Assembly: GCF_000002235.5 (NCBI RefSeq) | Contig: NW_022145615.1 | Coordinates: forward strand, 28,384,921 to 28,448,920 | Source of the DNA: Strongylocentrotus purpuratus | Lineage: Eukaryota > Echinodermata > Echinoidea > Camarodonta > Strongylocentrotidae | DNA: 64,000 nt | Direction of reading: 5' to 3' | Shown: positions 12,049-24,830 of the stretch, piece by piece | How the letters are laid out: every line of letters begins with the position of its first letter | Position numbering within the stretch: the stretch's first letter is position 1 | The notes under the pieces: model-generated | Databases searched by the model: none | What the model was told of the DNA's origin: nothing | What the model saw: only the letters and a program-made list of their open reading frames with translations | Position numbers and translations under genes: made by a program

Positions 12049-12749
12049 AGAGAAATACTCGTAGAGTACTTATCACATTTTTCTCATTGCTTGTCTAATG
12101 TGCTAATCACTTTTGAGCCAACAAGCTACTGCAACATTTTTTGAATTACCTTGAGACACGTCATCATATCTGATTTCTACCCCAAACAGCCGATCAATAC
12201 AGCTTCACTATTAGGTTGCTATTGACGTTATCGTCATTCATTCTTTCATTCAATAAATGAAGTTGTTTTCCGCCAATTCGCTGGAACATTTAGATAGGTT
12301 CTGCCATGTAGAACAAATTTAATTTCAAATGTACGTCACGGTGTTGTATTCTTAATTGGGAGATGTGATACGTACGTGGCTTTGTTGCTTTCACAAATTT
12401 TTAATGAATTGGACCGCAAAAGTGATCAAAGACTGATCAAAAGGAAATTTCTGTTTCATTACATCGGCATGTAAACAAAACAATGTGTTTACATTATCGC
12501 TAAATGCAGTTTTCATTCACTCTGTTATTGCCATTTTCTAATTTTGAAGAGATATTCCACCTGTAAAATGTTTCGAAATATAATTTTGATTTTAAATGGG
12601 GTTTTGATTGGAACTATAATCAACTGTCAACTCTGTTTTCATAATTATTGGTATAATAATTTAACATGATCTGTTTTTAATGCCAATCATTAACACAAAT
12701 AAGAAAATCACACAACATATTAAAAAAAGATTGTCTACTCGTTCAGAAT

Positions 12750-12806
<57 letters not shown>

Positions 12807-13360
12807 TGTGCCCCGGCCTCCCTGTCTCTATACATATTTTAGATATTCGTGATGTTGGGATCTTTATTAAATCATTAAGGTCAACGAATAAAGATTTTCT
12901 TACGAAATAATTCAATAGAAATTTGCAATGTAACACTTGCCTTCTTCACAATGGTGATGACTTTCACAGCTAATTAACTTTAAAGACGTTTTTGAAGTCA
13001 TTTGTAGAGAAAGGTTTCGATAACAAAGAATTTTTTCTTTTTGCCAGTTACAGCTTCATTACTCCACATTCGAATACAACGGCAGCCCTGCAACGTTTCA
13101 GATTTAGCGGATGTACGTGTTTGTCCATTCATCAACAAAATCAAAGAAAAGAAAAAACTGACGGTGGTGCCATACATTGACAATTGACCTTTTGCGTTGA
13201 TAGTGCTTTTGAGGAAGAGTACGAACGAACATAGAATGGTGTTTATGGTACTTGATATATTCGTCCTCGTTTGTCATGATACACTGTAGTTTGCCGAAAT
13301 GTATTAAAAAAAAACGACATAACACAATTTTAATATGACGAAAGTTTTAACATTCATCAA
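12049..13360. other. Non-coding stretch with CT microsatellite
   Basis: Pure CT run at 12753-12801. No gene recognised. Confidence 0.5.
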
Positions 13361-13363
13361 ATG

Positions 13364-13575
13364 TTAAAAATGAAGTTGAGTTCTGGTCATGCGATTGCAT
13401 TGTGAAAGAAACGGTGTGGAACCGACCAGAAAAGGTTGATCATCTAGTATATAAGAATTTGTGTGTATTGCAAGGTTCTGGAATCTTCAAAATGATAAGA
13501 AATTTGGCAAGTCTTGGTAAAGTTACCAACACTTGCACAGAAAGATGTATATGGGACTACACGAACACGTGGCGT
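13364..13575 (+). mobile_element. Truncated family-1 MITE
   Basis: Aligns with the first ~210 bp of 27344-27716: TTCTGGTCATGCGATTGCAT, GAAAGAAACG, AAAGATGTATATGGGACTAC. The terminal GGTAAAGACC is degraded and the right half is missing. Confidence 0.7.
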
Positions 13576-15690
13576 AAAAAGCCGGGCCCCCCCCCCCCCC
13601 CCCCGATTTTTACGATGTTACATGCATATTTAGAATATGAAGGCATTTGAAGAGCCATGCTTTTCAGGAACATGTCTTAACTGATGTTCTTACACACTTG
13701 CATAATAAGAATGAGTAATGCTCACAAATTATTTTTCACCTCTTCCCAGAAACTCAGCCTTCTCTTTAAGCAACATTTATGAATGATTCATTTGTGGGTA
13801 AACATAACATGATCTGAAAAATGTTCAACATGAGGCAACTTCCATTACCTCATCCATCAGCAATTGAAACTGAAAATGAAAATGAAACCATTGAAATGCA
13901 TGTACAATCATTACAACCACGCATTTCGTAATTCGAATATCATTTGTATGGGATACACGAAAGACTGGTACATTGCCAATGAATTGATTTTGGGTTGTCT
14001 TTACGATGGTGTTAAAAGATGAAAAACCGAGTTTAAATATATGATTACAAATTAATAATAAGCAGTTGTATAAATATATTAAATGATTGTATTGCTGTTA
14101 ATAGGACATTTTCAAAGATTCCCCTTTTCATTAACGTAATTGGAACATATTATACGAAGTATATAAATAATTGTTAATAAACAGTTGCTGGTTGAAAAAG
14201 GTGACACTTGTCTGAACATAAATCATGTATTAATTCATTAATTTATTTATTTGAACATATTTTATCAGATAACACGATCAGAGAGGACTCGTTTACATCC
14301 TGGTCCTGAATATTAAAAGCTTACAATAAAACATCAAAATAAGTTAATCATACATATATAGTCAGAATTGATAAAATGCTCATGAAGTCATATAGATGGA
14401 GACGACTTGTGTTACCAATGTGGAAATTGCTTGAATCCATTTTGTAATGATGTGATCATCCCTGCAATGCTTTCTCACTCACTCCAAGTAATGCTACGCT
14501 TGAGATGCGTATCAGTCAGTGCAACAATATCCGTCAAGGCATTTGGAAAAGTTTAACATATTTTTGTTTTCTCATTTGCCATTGCTAATGATTTGGTGCT
14601 GATGGAAAGGGGATGGATGGGAACGGGTTTCAGGGGCCGATTCAGGGCTGTCATAAGTACGAAAAAGGGGAGGGGGTATTTCTGTCATTGTCTTTCACAG
14701 GGTATTAGGGAATCCCGCAAACCGTCAGCGTGCTCCCTCATGGGAGGGGAATAGGAATACAAATAAATCCCGATATTTTTACAAAGTTCTTCAGAGAATC
14801 CCTTCACCCTCTTCAGGACCCCCCCCTCCCCTCCCCTCCCCTCCCCACCCCGCCCTCAATACTGAAGGGGGCAGCAAACCTCTGGATCCACCCAGGGGGT
14901 ATATAATACTTCGTATTCATGCTCATAGTTCATGTATGGGAATTGAATTAAATTGATAAAAAAGCCCAAAACAGTTACAAGCTCCATCGGGGCCTGTGTG
15001 AAACAATTTAAATACATTAAATAAACATATTATTTGTGATTTTTTTTTTTTTTTTTTTTTATAATGACAATGGTTCATCAAATGACACATTTAAAACAAA
15101 CAAGAAATAACAGGATCAAGTCAATTAAAAAAAATAGAAAAATACTGGTGGGAAAGAATATGTATATGAATAAAAAAAATAACCATGAGTGGCTGAACAA
15201 GGACGTTTTGAAACACATCCGGAGACTGGCAGCATTGACAAATGCTAAGAGATTACAAGAGATAACTCGTGGCAAATAGATGATTGCTATAAATATTCCC
15301 CCATCGCCGCCATCATTACCACTACAAACGTTACTGCATTATTACCCCCCCCCCTTGCCTCAGTCACACCGCCAGACCGACTCGTAACCGGCGCCATTCG
15401 GAGGCAATGTAATATTCCGTTCGGTCTCGTTTCGGTCTTGTGTTGGTTTCGTGTGTGTGACAGGTGTATCAGCATCTCTTACCCAGAATTACCGTAAGAT
15501 AGCTCTCCGGGTTAATGCCACACTTATCATCAGTCAAAACCCTACAATCGAGAAAAGCGCGATGCTGACCGATAAGATAGAAATATGAAACTGTTAAATG
15601 GAAAGATGTCTGATACCAAGATTGCTAGGCGAGATGATAGGAAGCTGATAGTAACCGTAACATCAGCGTATCAAAACAAGTATAATTTTC
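13576..15690. other. Non-coding stretch; possible decayed hAT MITE
   Basis: A C run at 13586-13604 and a T run near 15039-15060. At 14631 CAGGGGCCGATTCAGGGC faces an inverted-like CTGGATCCACCCAGG ending near 14897, with C-rich DNA between, similar to the elements at 332 and 2991. No target duplication could be matched. Confidence 0.35.
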
Positions 15691-15695
15691 AATAA

Positions 15696-15696
15696 T

Positions 15697-15729
<33 letters not shown>

Positions 15730-15900
15730 ATCTCTCGTCTTCTCTCTTTCTGTATATGTGTGTGCGCGTGTGGGTGTGCGTTTATTAGCGCGTGCATCCC
15801 TCTTTCACTTCTGTTCATATTCTCTCTCTCTCTCTTTCTCTCTCTCTCTTTCCCCCATACTCACACACATACACACCCACGCATACGCACACACATATTC
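15696..15900 (+). repeat. CT and CA microsatellite cluster
   Basis: Two TC-rich tracts (15696-15750, 15820-15855) and CA-rich stretches either side of a TG-rich block. Confidence 0.8.
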
Positions 15901-16722
15901 GCTAGCGTATAATGGTCTTTGGTTCTACAACTTTCAAATCACACAGAAATAGACGGACAGAGAGGCTAAATTACTTTGGTCTCCTTTTTGTAACCATTAC
16001 CCTAACCGCAAATTCAACCCTTCCAAAAATATGAGAAAAGGTTATCCAGAGCTGTGGACTTAACTTCAAGTCAGCATGGTGGCCAAAAAGATGGGGAAGA
16101 AGTGCGAGTTTAGAACATATCAAGCAGCCTTCCTGTTAATACAAATTGTGGGCGAGATGAAAAGATGATAGTATCGGATATAAATGATAGTTTTTGTTAT
16201 CAATCTAAAATCGGACATGGAACCAGACAAGATAACCTTTATTCATTGACATACTTTCATAAGTACTGTCTAGACAAGCAATATTTTCGCTCTGTCTATA
16301 ACATGGTATTACTGATTTAGACCCAAGAAAAATGTTTCATTTGCCATATTCTGACTTGTAAGGTTTACTGTCTTACAATGGTCATCTTTTTTTTTTCTTT
16401 CTTTTTTTCTTCAAAATCACCTGTGCTTGGAAAGGGGAAAGTGAACTCAATTTCCCTTCTACCTGTAGATCTCTCCTCCAGGCATAACTGATTGGGGAGT
16501 ACAGGTGTACTACCACACCGAGTTTTTCCAGTTGTCTTTTACTGAGAGAACAGAGGTGTCTTAGCGTGCATAGCTAGGGAATCTCTGACAATTGGGACTT
16601 CCGTTCCCCTGTAATCTAGCCCGCATCTATGGAATAGGGAACGAGGGGATGGGGGGGGGGGCAAGTTGACACATAACGTGGGCTTTAGTCATCCATCTGG
16701 CCTGGATCTCAAACCGCAATAA

Positions 16723-16773
16723 TTATCTTCTTCTTCTTCTTCTTCTACTTCTTCTTCTTCTACTTCTTCTTCC
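16723..16773 (+). repeat. TTC microsatellite
   Basis: Triplet TTC repeated about sixteen times with two TAC interruptions. Confidence 0.85.
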
Positions 16774-16949
16774 ATTTTGTTCCTTGGGAGTTGGGACAGA
16801 CGCGTAAGCTTCTGAGTCAACTCGCCTGCTTAATGATCGGTCAACGACTTTATGTTCCCGCTTATAGGTGATCTTGTCAGAAGACCATTTTGATCCAACA
16901 AAACAGATATTGCTAAACGCTTTATAATTTCCTGGAATAGAACCCACTC

Positions 16950-19298
16950 AGCATAAATGCTTGTAATGGATCTCATGTATAAAATGGTCTATTTCTTTGT
17001 ACGAGTAGGATCATAGTTTTTTTTAATATATTCCACAATTTCCCGGCGCTCACAAACACCTGTAACCGGCTAACATTATACAAAGAACAAGAAAAACTTC
17101 AAATATATTTCCAAAAAAAAACTGGAGATATTTTTACTCGGTAATGTAATACATGTTTCCGCTGCCAATGCCATAGGAAGCTTTGAAGATTAGAGATTGC
17201 ATATATGCAATCAAGACAAAGTGCTATGCTGTATCCCTCTACACAAATTAACTTTCATGTTGTTGAAATTGATTTTGCATCTTACTGACGCAAACAAAAG
17301 ACAAACTTTACTGACAAGTGTTTCTTTTTTTAAAGAAAAAAAACGAATGTTTTGTCATGGTCTGGCATGCCTCTATTTATCCTTAATCACTGGTTTTCTT
17401 TCACATTTCGCTGATTAACACCGCGTTCTCTTTCCCATTCAATACGCAATGACAAGTATGAAGTTAACAAATACCAGGAAAGCTGCCAGGGGAAAGCAGA
17501 ATGATGATTTTGCGATAAGAAATGTCACATTTATGAAATTGAATCAACATATTTATTGATATTGTAAAATACGTTCATGACATACAAGTCAAAATGTTTG
17601 AGTTGGTGTTTGCTTAAGTATTCAAGCAGGTTTAAAAATCAAGCAAAATATACTTGCGCACTCATCGGGCTGTGAGACGTTTGAGCTGTGGAGATCTGGA
17701 CGAAAACAAAACGTGCGAGGAAATCAAACGTAGATGTTAAAACAGTCTTGCAACAAGTGCTTGAAAAATCATACCTTAATCTAATGGACCATCATTCTGA
17801 TTTGGACCACTGAAAAACTCTCGTGGGCGAGTGGATGTCTTTTGTTACAGCTCAATTTTTGTGGCGCGTAGGGCTAAGGTTTCTATTGTACTCACGCGAA
17901 ATTGAACGAGTGGGTCTACAGTTTCATGGATTAATCAGGTAATGACTGGTCGCGTAATGTAAGAAGAGAAAATCCAGACATAAAAATTGCGCCTTCTTTC
18001 GGAACGAATTGTGTTTTGCTAACAATATACTTAATCTAGAAGCTTTTGTGCCGCAGTTTGCCCATAAATAACTTAACGTAATCGAATTCCTTTCGTCATA
18101 ATCCACCCTTTGTGAAGAAACGGGAAAAGTTTATTTTTGTTTCCTGTCAATCACTTTCGTTATCGATGTCAAAAATGTCTAAAATATTGTGTCGGCTAGT
18201 TACCATTCCATATATGGAACGCTAAAATTGGATGTTGTTTTAAACTTATGCTTTTCTAAACCAATTGTTCATTTTTTTTTTTTAATGATAATAATCTGAT
18301 AAACAGCAAACTGTTTTAAAACAATTTTATCTTTGTTTGTTAAATCAAAAGAAAACTTTAATATAATTTCGCTTTTTTTAAAACTCTGATAATTTTTTAG
18401 GTGTGCACTTCCAGATGTATCCTGTGATACTTTTGTGTCTCCACTGCATCCCCGCGAGTACTGACAATTCAAGCAACTAAAGGGGATACAACTGGTGACA
18501 CGGGAGAGATGTTGTTGCCTTTCCTGATTGCGAAAGTTAATTTTATCTTCGTGTAATCAAGATCTTACGCTCTTCTCATTCGATATGAAGAGTGCCATAC
18601 ATGGCTTGAAATCTGTATCAGCATGTGCTTCATCTACTTTGCTCAGGTACTATTATCATAGTTCATTTCTTAGAGCATTTTCAATTACACGATCCTCCGG
18701 GGACGCATATCATGTCTTATTTTGGAATGCATCAAATCTCTGGATGGTACAGGGTCGAAAAGTCTCGGTTAACATGCCCGACTTCCAAGCTTTCAGCAGA
18801 TGAGGGCGACTTGTTGTTTGAGGGAAAAAAATTGAGGGCAATATTAAAGGTATGGTAGAACAACCTGCATGGAATGTCTTGATTAAGAAGACATTTTCTA
18901 TTCTTTTGATTGTGAACATATTTTCGAAAAGGTTCAAGCAAAGATTTGTCGTTTAATAACAAAGAAAAATGTGATCCTTCTCTCTTTCTTTGTTTTGTTT
19001 TGCTTATAAAAACTCAACTTAAATAAGTAAAAAGGCATCCAGAACTTATTTTTAAAATAAATACTCTCATTCTGTTATTTTTGTTAGTTTCCTGCCTTTA
19101 TTAATTTTGATTATTTATGCTTTAAAACGCAGAATCGTTCCAGTTTGAAACACTAGGATAATGTTACATTTAGATTGGGATATTTATGTGACAGCATTGA
19201 AACCCAATCATTGGCCCTCGTTCATTTACATTGTATGAACCTAGATTGACCGGTGCGCCTCCAACCCCCCGGGGGGGGGGGGGGTTGGGGTGGGGGCG

Positions 19299-19345
<47 letters not shown>

Positions 19346-21320
19346 CCACAGTTCGTAATCTTGCTTGACATGACAGCGTACATAATCATCGGCCTCTCCA
19401 AGTGTCAATCATGAATTGAGATAATAAATTTGATTGCCTATCAAAATTGTGTTCCTGCTTTATTCAAACAATGTATACAATATTGATTACTCTTATACAC
19501 GCTAACACGATAGTGTAAAGGTGTAGGCTTATATAATCAATATAGTATGATTTTTTTTCATTAAACTAAGAGTCCTATAAGCATTACTTTTGCTGTTATA
19601 AAATATCATTTTGTATCGATTACGGTGTTAATTTTGGGCTGAAATAACTGACGCCTGCTAAATTAGCGGGAAAGTCGACAGATAATCAAATTTGCTGAAA
19701 AGTGTAAAAGGTGATCGTCGGATTGTCATATTGGTTGACAGATGCTCTAAAACATATCCAGAAAGGAAAAGAATTTCGTAGTTTTTTGCGATTTGCCGAC
19801 AAGGTTTTTCACCGACGCCACTAGTAAGATATAGAGAAGAGGGAGACTATTTGTCCATAAATCTGCATTGAAACGGCTGTGCAGTAAGGAAAATTCATGA
19901 CATATTTAAAGGAAATTTTGAAAGGGTTATATTACACTTTTATCATGTAACTCCCGTATATATTTTATTTTTGATGAGTCGACACTTCCTCGCATCTCAA
20001 GAACCAATGAAATTGAAGATACTCGATATTACATTTTTTAATGGAAGAACGCCAACCTTTTCATGTCCTGAGCCTACAGGGTCGATGAGGGTATTACCTA
20101 ACACACTATTGTAATGTAATAGTGCTGGATGATATCAAATATAACAAACATTTTTCGGATGATTTACTGGAGAGTTTGGAGGTGGATGATAATTAGAACC
20201 CTGGGAATCTGGGCATCGTTTCACGAAACCGAAACAGTTCGCCGATAACAATTGGCCAGCATTTCAATAGGATGTCGGTGATTTTGTACTTATGACGGTT
20301 TCCACAAACGACTCCCTGCGCTACAGTTAGGTTGAGCTGTCAGTGCAGACGATCTGTCGCTATCGATATGTCTTAATTTATTACTCCCAAAACGGTACCG
20401 GAACCCGCGTCTAGAGTGAAAGCTTTTATTCCATTCGCTCTTAAATTTGACGAACAAGCCAACTCCTGGTTCCTGTAATACGCTTGATACGGCGACGCAA
20501 CATGACGGCATGATAAATTAAATCGAGTCACAATGTATTGGGCGATTGGGATGAAGGATGAAATTGATGGATGACAGCGGGTAGATTGGCAGAAAGGAAA
20601 CTTGAGTATACAACAAAAAAAGACAGCTTCCTTACGCGGGAAAGAATTTAAAGTAAAAGGAACACTTAATAGATTGTACGCTCTAAAAGATGTAGGTTTA
20701 AACAGATGGGATATTGAGTTTTAGGCAAATCGCGAAAGGGGCCTCTGAACTGTCAACCAGGTACTCTTGATGTGTATCGGACATAAAAGATTAGTTTCGA
20801 ACGTCAACGACCTCAACAGCCCCCAACCGAGTTTCGTAGAAATATTTACTAATTGAAATTTTCATTAGATTGCAGTTTGATACTATTTATTTCATGAGAA
20901 TCTGGCCAATAAGAGTAGGCCTAACTTCTTTTTGGTTGCAATGTAAATCCAGTTATTGTATCCATTGCGTCCTTGCATTGTACGCGCAAATATAAACATG
21001 CTCCGTCAATTTTTTTCACTATACTGCATGCCCGGCAGTCAGTAGTGAATTTCATGCCTGAATTTTTACCAATCTGATGCCTAGAATCTTTATTTTTATA
21101 CTTACAAGACAGCACTGTAGAATGGGTCACACCATTCGACATTTAATTACAAGAGATGCATTTCTTTTTGTTTAACCTTCATGGTAAAAAACTGCATTTA
21201 TTGTCTGTAATTTGCATCGATCAATATAAATCGGCCACAATTTGAGTTTCATCCGGAAATAACAACTCGAAACCAGTGTAAATAAGTATCTAAATCCGAC
21301 TTTGTTATTGATCGGTTGTC
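16950..21320. other. AT-rich DNA, no gene recognised
   Basis: Contains C/G homopolymers at 19264-19284 and a TC run at 19306-19343. The minus-strand frame 20290-20511 is GC-richer than its surroundings but I recognise nothing in it. Confidence 0.45.
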
Positions 21321-21322
21321 GG

Positions 21323-21325
<3 letters not shown>

Positions 21326-21390
<65 letters not shown>
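21326..21390 (+). repeat. GA microsatellite
   Basis: Near-pure GA dinucleotide run of about 28 units. Confidence 0.9.
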
Positions 21391-21429
21391 TGAATAGATA
21401 GATAGACAGGGGAAATGGGGGGGGGGAGG

Positions 21430-24400
21430 AAGGGGACAGACAGAAAGATGAGGATGGAGGGAGAAAGAATCGGACGTAAATATTGGAGCTTTATAGGAAT
21501 AAAAATATCGATAATGCCGAAAAACTAAATAAAAAAAAACAAAAAGCATATGACCAGTGTACAAATGAAAAGAAATATTGACAACAAACGATAAGAAAGA
21601 TATTCAGAATAAGATACATAGAAATAAAATGTGATGAGCGAGGGGATGGGGCTGGGAAGGCTGGGAGGGCAGGAAGATTGCAAAGTTCACCCTTGACAGT
21701 CGTTCTCGACTTACAAATTGTAAGTCATGAAGTCATCCGTGTTGATGGGGATGCGGTGTAAGTACGTCCATCTTACTTATTTATATCCGAGAACAGTTAA
21801 GAAATAATAGAAAATCAATATTTGGGGTGTGGCGTCAGATCTAATGCTTGGGGGGGCGGCCCAATCGAACAAGCAGGATTGAGTCACCTTTGTAGACAAA
21901 ACATTTTCCTTCAGCATGATGATTGTGCTAAGAACATCAATGATTAGTTAATATTAATAATTAGGGTTTGGCTTCCCCTCTCTCAAATTAGGATGAACCA
22001 AAATGGGATGAACCAATATAAGGAAAAAGGTTGACCTGTAAACACACCTGTACGTTCGAGCCACTAATAGCCCTAGTACGGCATGAATATAATTTTACCA
22101 TTGAGATAAGGAAAATGTACATAATAATGCTACAAATTCAATCTTTTAACAACCAGAACAATGATACAAGAAAAAAGCACAGACAGTTCTATAATTTTTG
22201 GTCTCGTTTAATAACTTACTTCGCATCAAGTGACGGTCATTTCAGTTGATGCTCGATATGTCAACCTCACTGGCACTCTATAACAATGTGCCAATGGAAA
22301 TAGGTAAATTGCTTTGTAAAGATATTATATGCAAAGCAGGGAAAACGGTAATGGTTAGGGGTGTCTTACAGAAGAGAAGTCGATGGAATGGAAGAGGAGA
22401 TTGGCCTGTAGCGTGTAGGAGAAGTCTTCCACTAATCAAATCACTGTCATGACGTTACACCCAGGGCGAAGCGATACATCACCATCAATTTACAGGCATC
22501 ACCGGGTAACAGGTCATGTCGTTAGTGGGCGTAGATAGCTGGGAAAATGGGGTTAAGGGGCTTGGGGTCGCTTGGTTCCTATGAGCAGGGCAAAGCCCCC
22601 GTTAGCTATTGTCTTTCACGCACATCACTAGAAAAAATGTCGCATTGTTTCATTACTTCTTCTTTTGACTGCTTTTCAGTAGACAGTAGACAACTATTGT
22701 CAATGTTTATCAGTAGCAAGTTTCATTCCTGGATGAGTTAAATAGAAATATCAAATATTTCCATGAAAGCTGCATTTTTTTGTTTACAAATACATAATTT
22801 GGTTGGATAAGATCTTGCAATAATATCCTTTATTCTACATTTAAGATTACGCTTTAATCCATGTTTAATCTTACCCTACCCTTTAAAAGGGCTTTTAAGT
22901 CTAATTCTTTCTTTTTAGATGAAAATATGTACGTCCAGACCTCTTTTGGGGTGTTCATATTTTCTACAATTTTGTGTTACTTCAACCATGTTTTACTTTT
23001 CTTTTTAATTTCCTTCCCTTCACACATAAGAAACATATTCTCACATGCTCAGCTTGCCCATGACCCTTTAATGGTTGATATATTAACGGTATGCGACTTG
23101 ATGTCTCAACTTCGCGATGGATCTATTTACCAAGCTGTATCCATCCAACGCACACTCTCTCACTGGGGATTGCAAAAAAAACATTATCAAAGCTGGGAGA
23201 TAGATCCCATGAACAAACTCTTTAATTAAATCCTGCCTGATGTGAGCAACTTGACACTAATTAGTCTTAACCAGGTTATGCTTTATCGCTCTCGTTTGTC
23301 AGCGCTGGAAGTAGAAGTACAATGAAGGACGGAAAAGAAAGAAATCACGAAATCGGATGAACTCCAATCAGCGAACAAGGTGAGGGGTGACGCTAGAGGG
23401 TAGAGAGGGGCAGGGAAAGATGAATTAAAGCTAGTGGTCAGCGGCTCGTCGTAACATAAATTGAGATGCATAATTATGTGCCCATCGTTTACTCTGAAAA
23501 TATTACTCACCACCGAGAGAATTAGTGAATGTTATCGTAGGCATAATAATATCACTCAAAATGCAATTCGAAATATTTTATTTTTTATTCGTTGTGAGCG
23601 CCATATACATGCAGGTAAAGCCACTGTAATCTGGTGATACTGGAGTGATATGAGCACAAAGTTATATTCCCGTAAAAAGAAACTGTACCAATCCAAGTAC
23701 CATGAATGTAAACGGAAAATAAGTAAGTCCACCGAGAAAAAAAAATGTAAGATAAAAGTGACATTGAACGTAAATACGTAATCAACATGTTCATAAAAAA
23801 AACACTTAGGGTTTTCTTATTCATAAGGAATGTTATGGATTATAGAAATGTATTGTGTATTTCTCTCATCATTAAATCGTCAGCATATGGATTTATTCGC
23901 ATGTTTTTTATTCTATTTCTTCTCTTGATGATAGTCAATGTTGTAAACTACGTCAGGTCAAATTGAAACTTGTTGCACAAAACTACTTTCATCCACATAT
24001 TCTAAATATACTGCCATTGTCAAACAAAACGATTTTTCATCGACACTTGATACTTCATTGGTATCATGGAATGTGAAGTTTGGAACTATATAAGGAACTT
24101 TACCGACATTGTTTATACAGAACATTTTATAAAATTGCTAATTCATTAATCTCTAATTAAGACCAAAACGAAAATAGACATTCGAAGATTATGTCGACAT
24201 CGGACATTGAAACAAGTAACACCAGGTCCTCTACTCAAATCAACTGACAAAATATTGGTTAATCAGAATAACATAACGCTTGGTCAAACTAGTGTTGGTC
24301 AAGACAGTGTCGGTCTTTCCATTGCAGCTGTGGTATATTTATGTGCAAACATTAATGGTAGGGAGACAAGAGCAAGTGGTGTAAGCCACATATGTTTATA

Positions 24401-24510
24401 GTTTATACCCCCTTAGACTCAGGGGCGCGATGGTAATTGATTTCTTGATTGTGTAGCCATTCCTCATGGACATATCAGTGAAGAGTTGAAGGCATGTGTT
24501 CAATAAGGAG
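21430..24510. other. No gene recognised
   Basis: The longest frame (22861-23229 plus, 122 codons) is hydrophobic in its middle but has no recognised domain, no exon borders and no AT/GC shift. Nothing else seen. Confidence 0.45.
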
Positions 24511-24514
24511 ATAA

Positions 24515-24830
24515 TGAAGTAGAAGAAGAAAAGGTGTAGAAGAAGATGGATAAGAAGGAGGGGAAGAATAAGAAGAAGAAGACGGTCAACAACAACAATA
24601 AAAGAAGGAGGAAAAAACGTGAAGAATAATAAAAGGGGAGAGAAAGAAGAAAAGTAGTAGTAAAAAAAGGAAGACAGGTGAAAATAAAATAAAAAGAGAA
24701 AGGAGAATAATAAGAAGAGAAGAAGCAGAAGGAGGGGCAGGAGAGGAGGAGAAGAAAATCAGACGAAGAAGAAAAAAACAGAATATGAATGAAGAAAAAG
24801 AGAAAAGGAAACATATAGAGGATGCCAGTT
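24515..24830 (+). repeat. Polypurine tract
   Basis: Over 300 bases made largely of A and G (AGAAGAAG, GGAGGAGAAG patterns), irregular rather than a pure microsatellite. Confidence 0.8.

Noticed and set aside
16723..16960. SINE with GAA tail
   Set aside because: GGGTTCTATTCC resembles box B but no box A lies at the right distance.
22861..23229. 122-codon frame
   Set aside because: No domain, start context or exon borders; chance length in 64 kb of AT-rich DNA.
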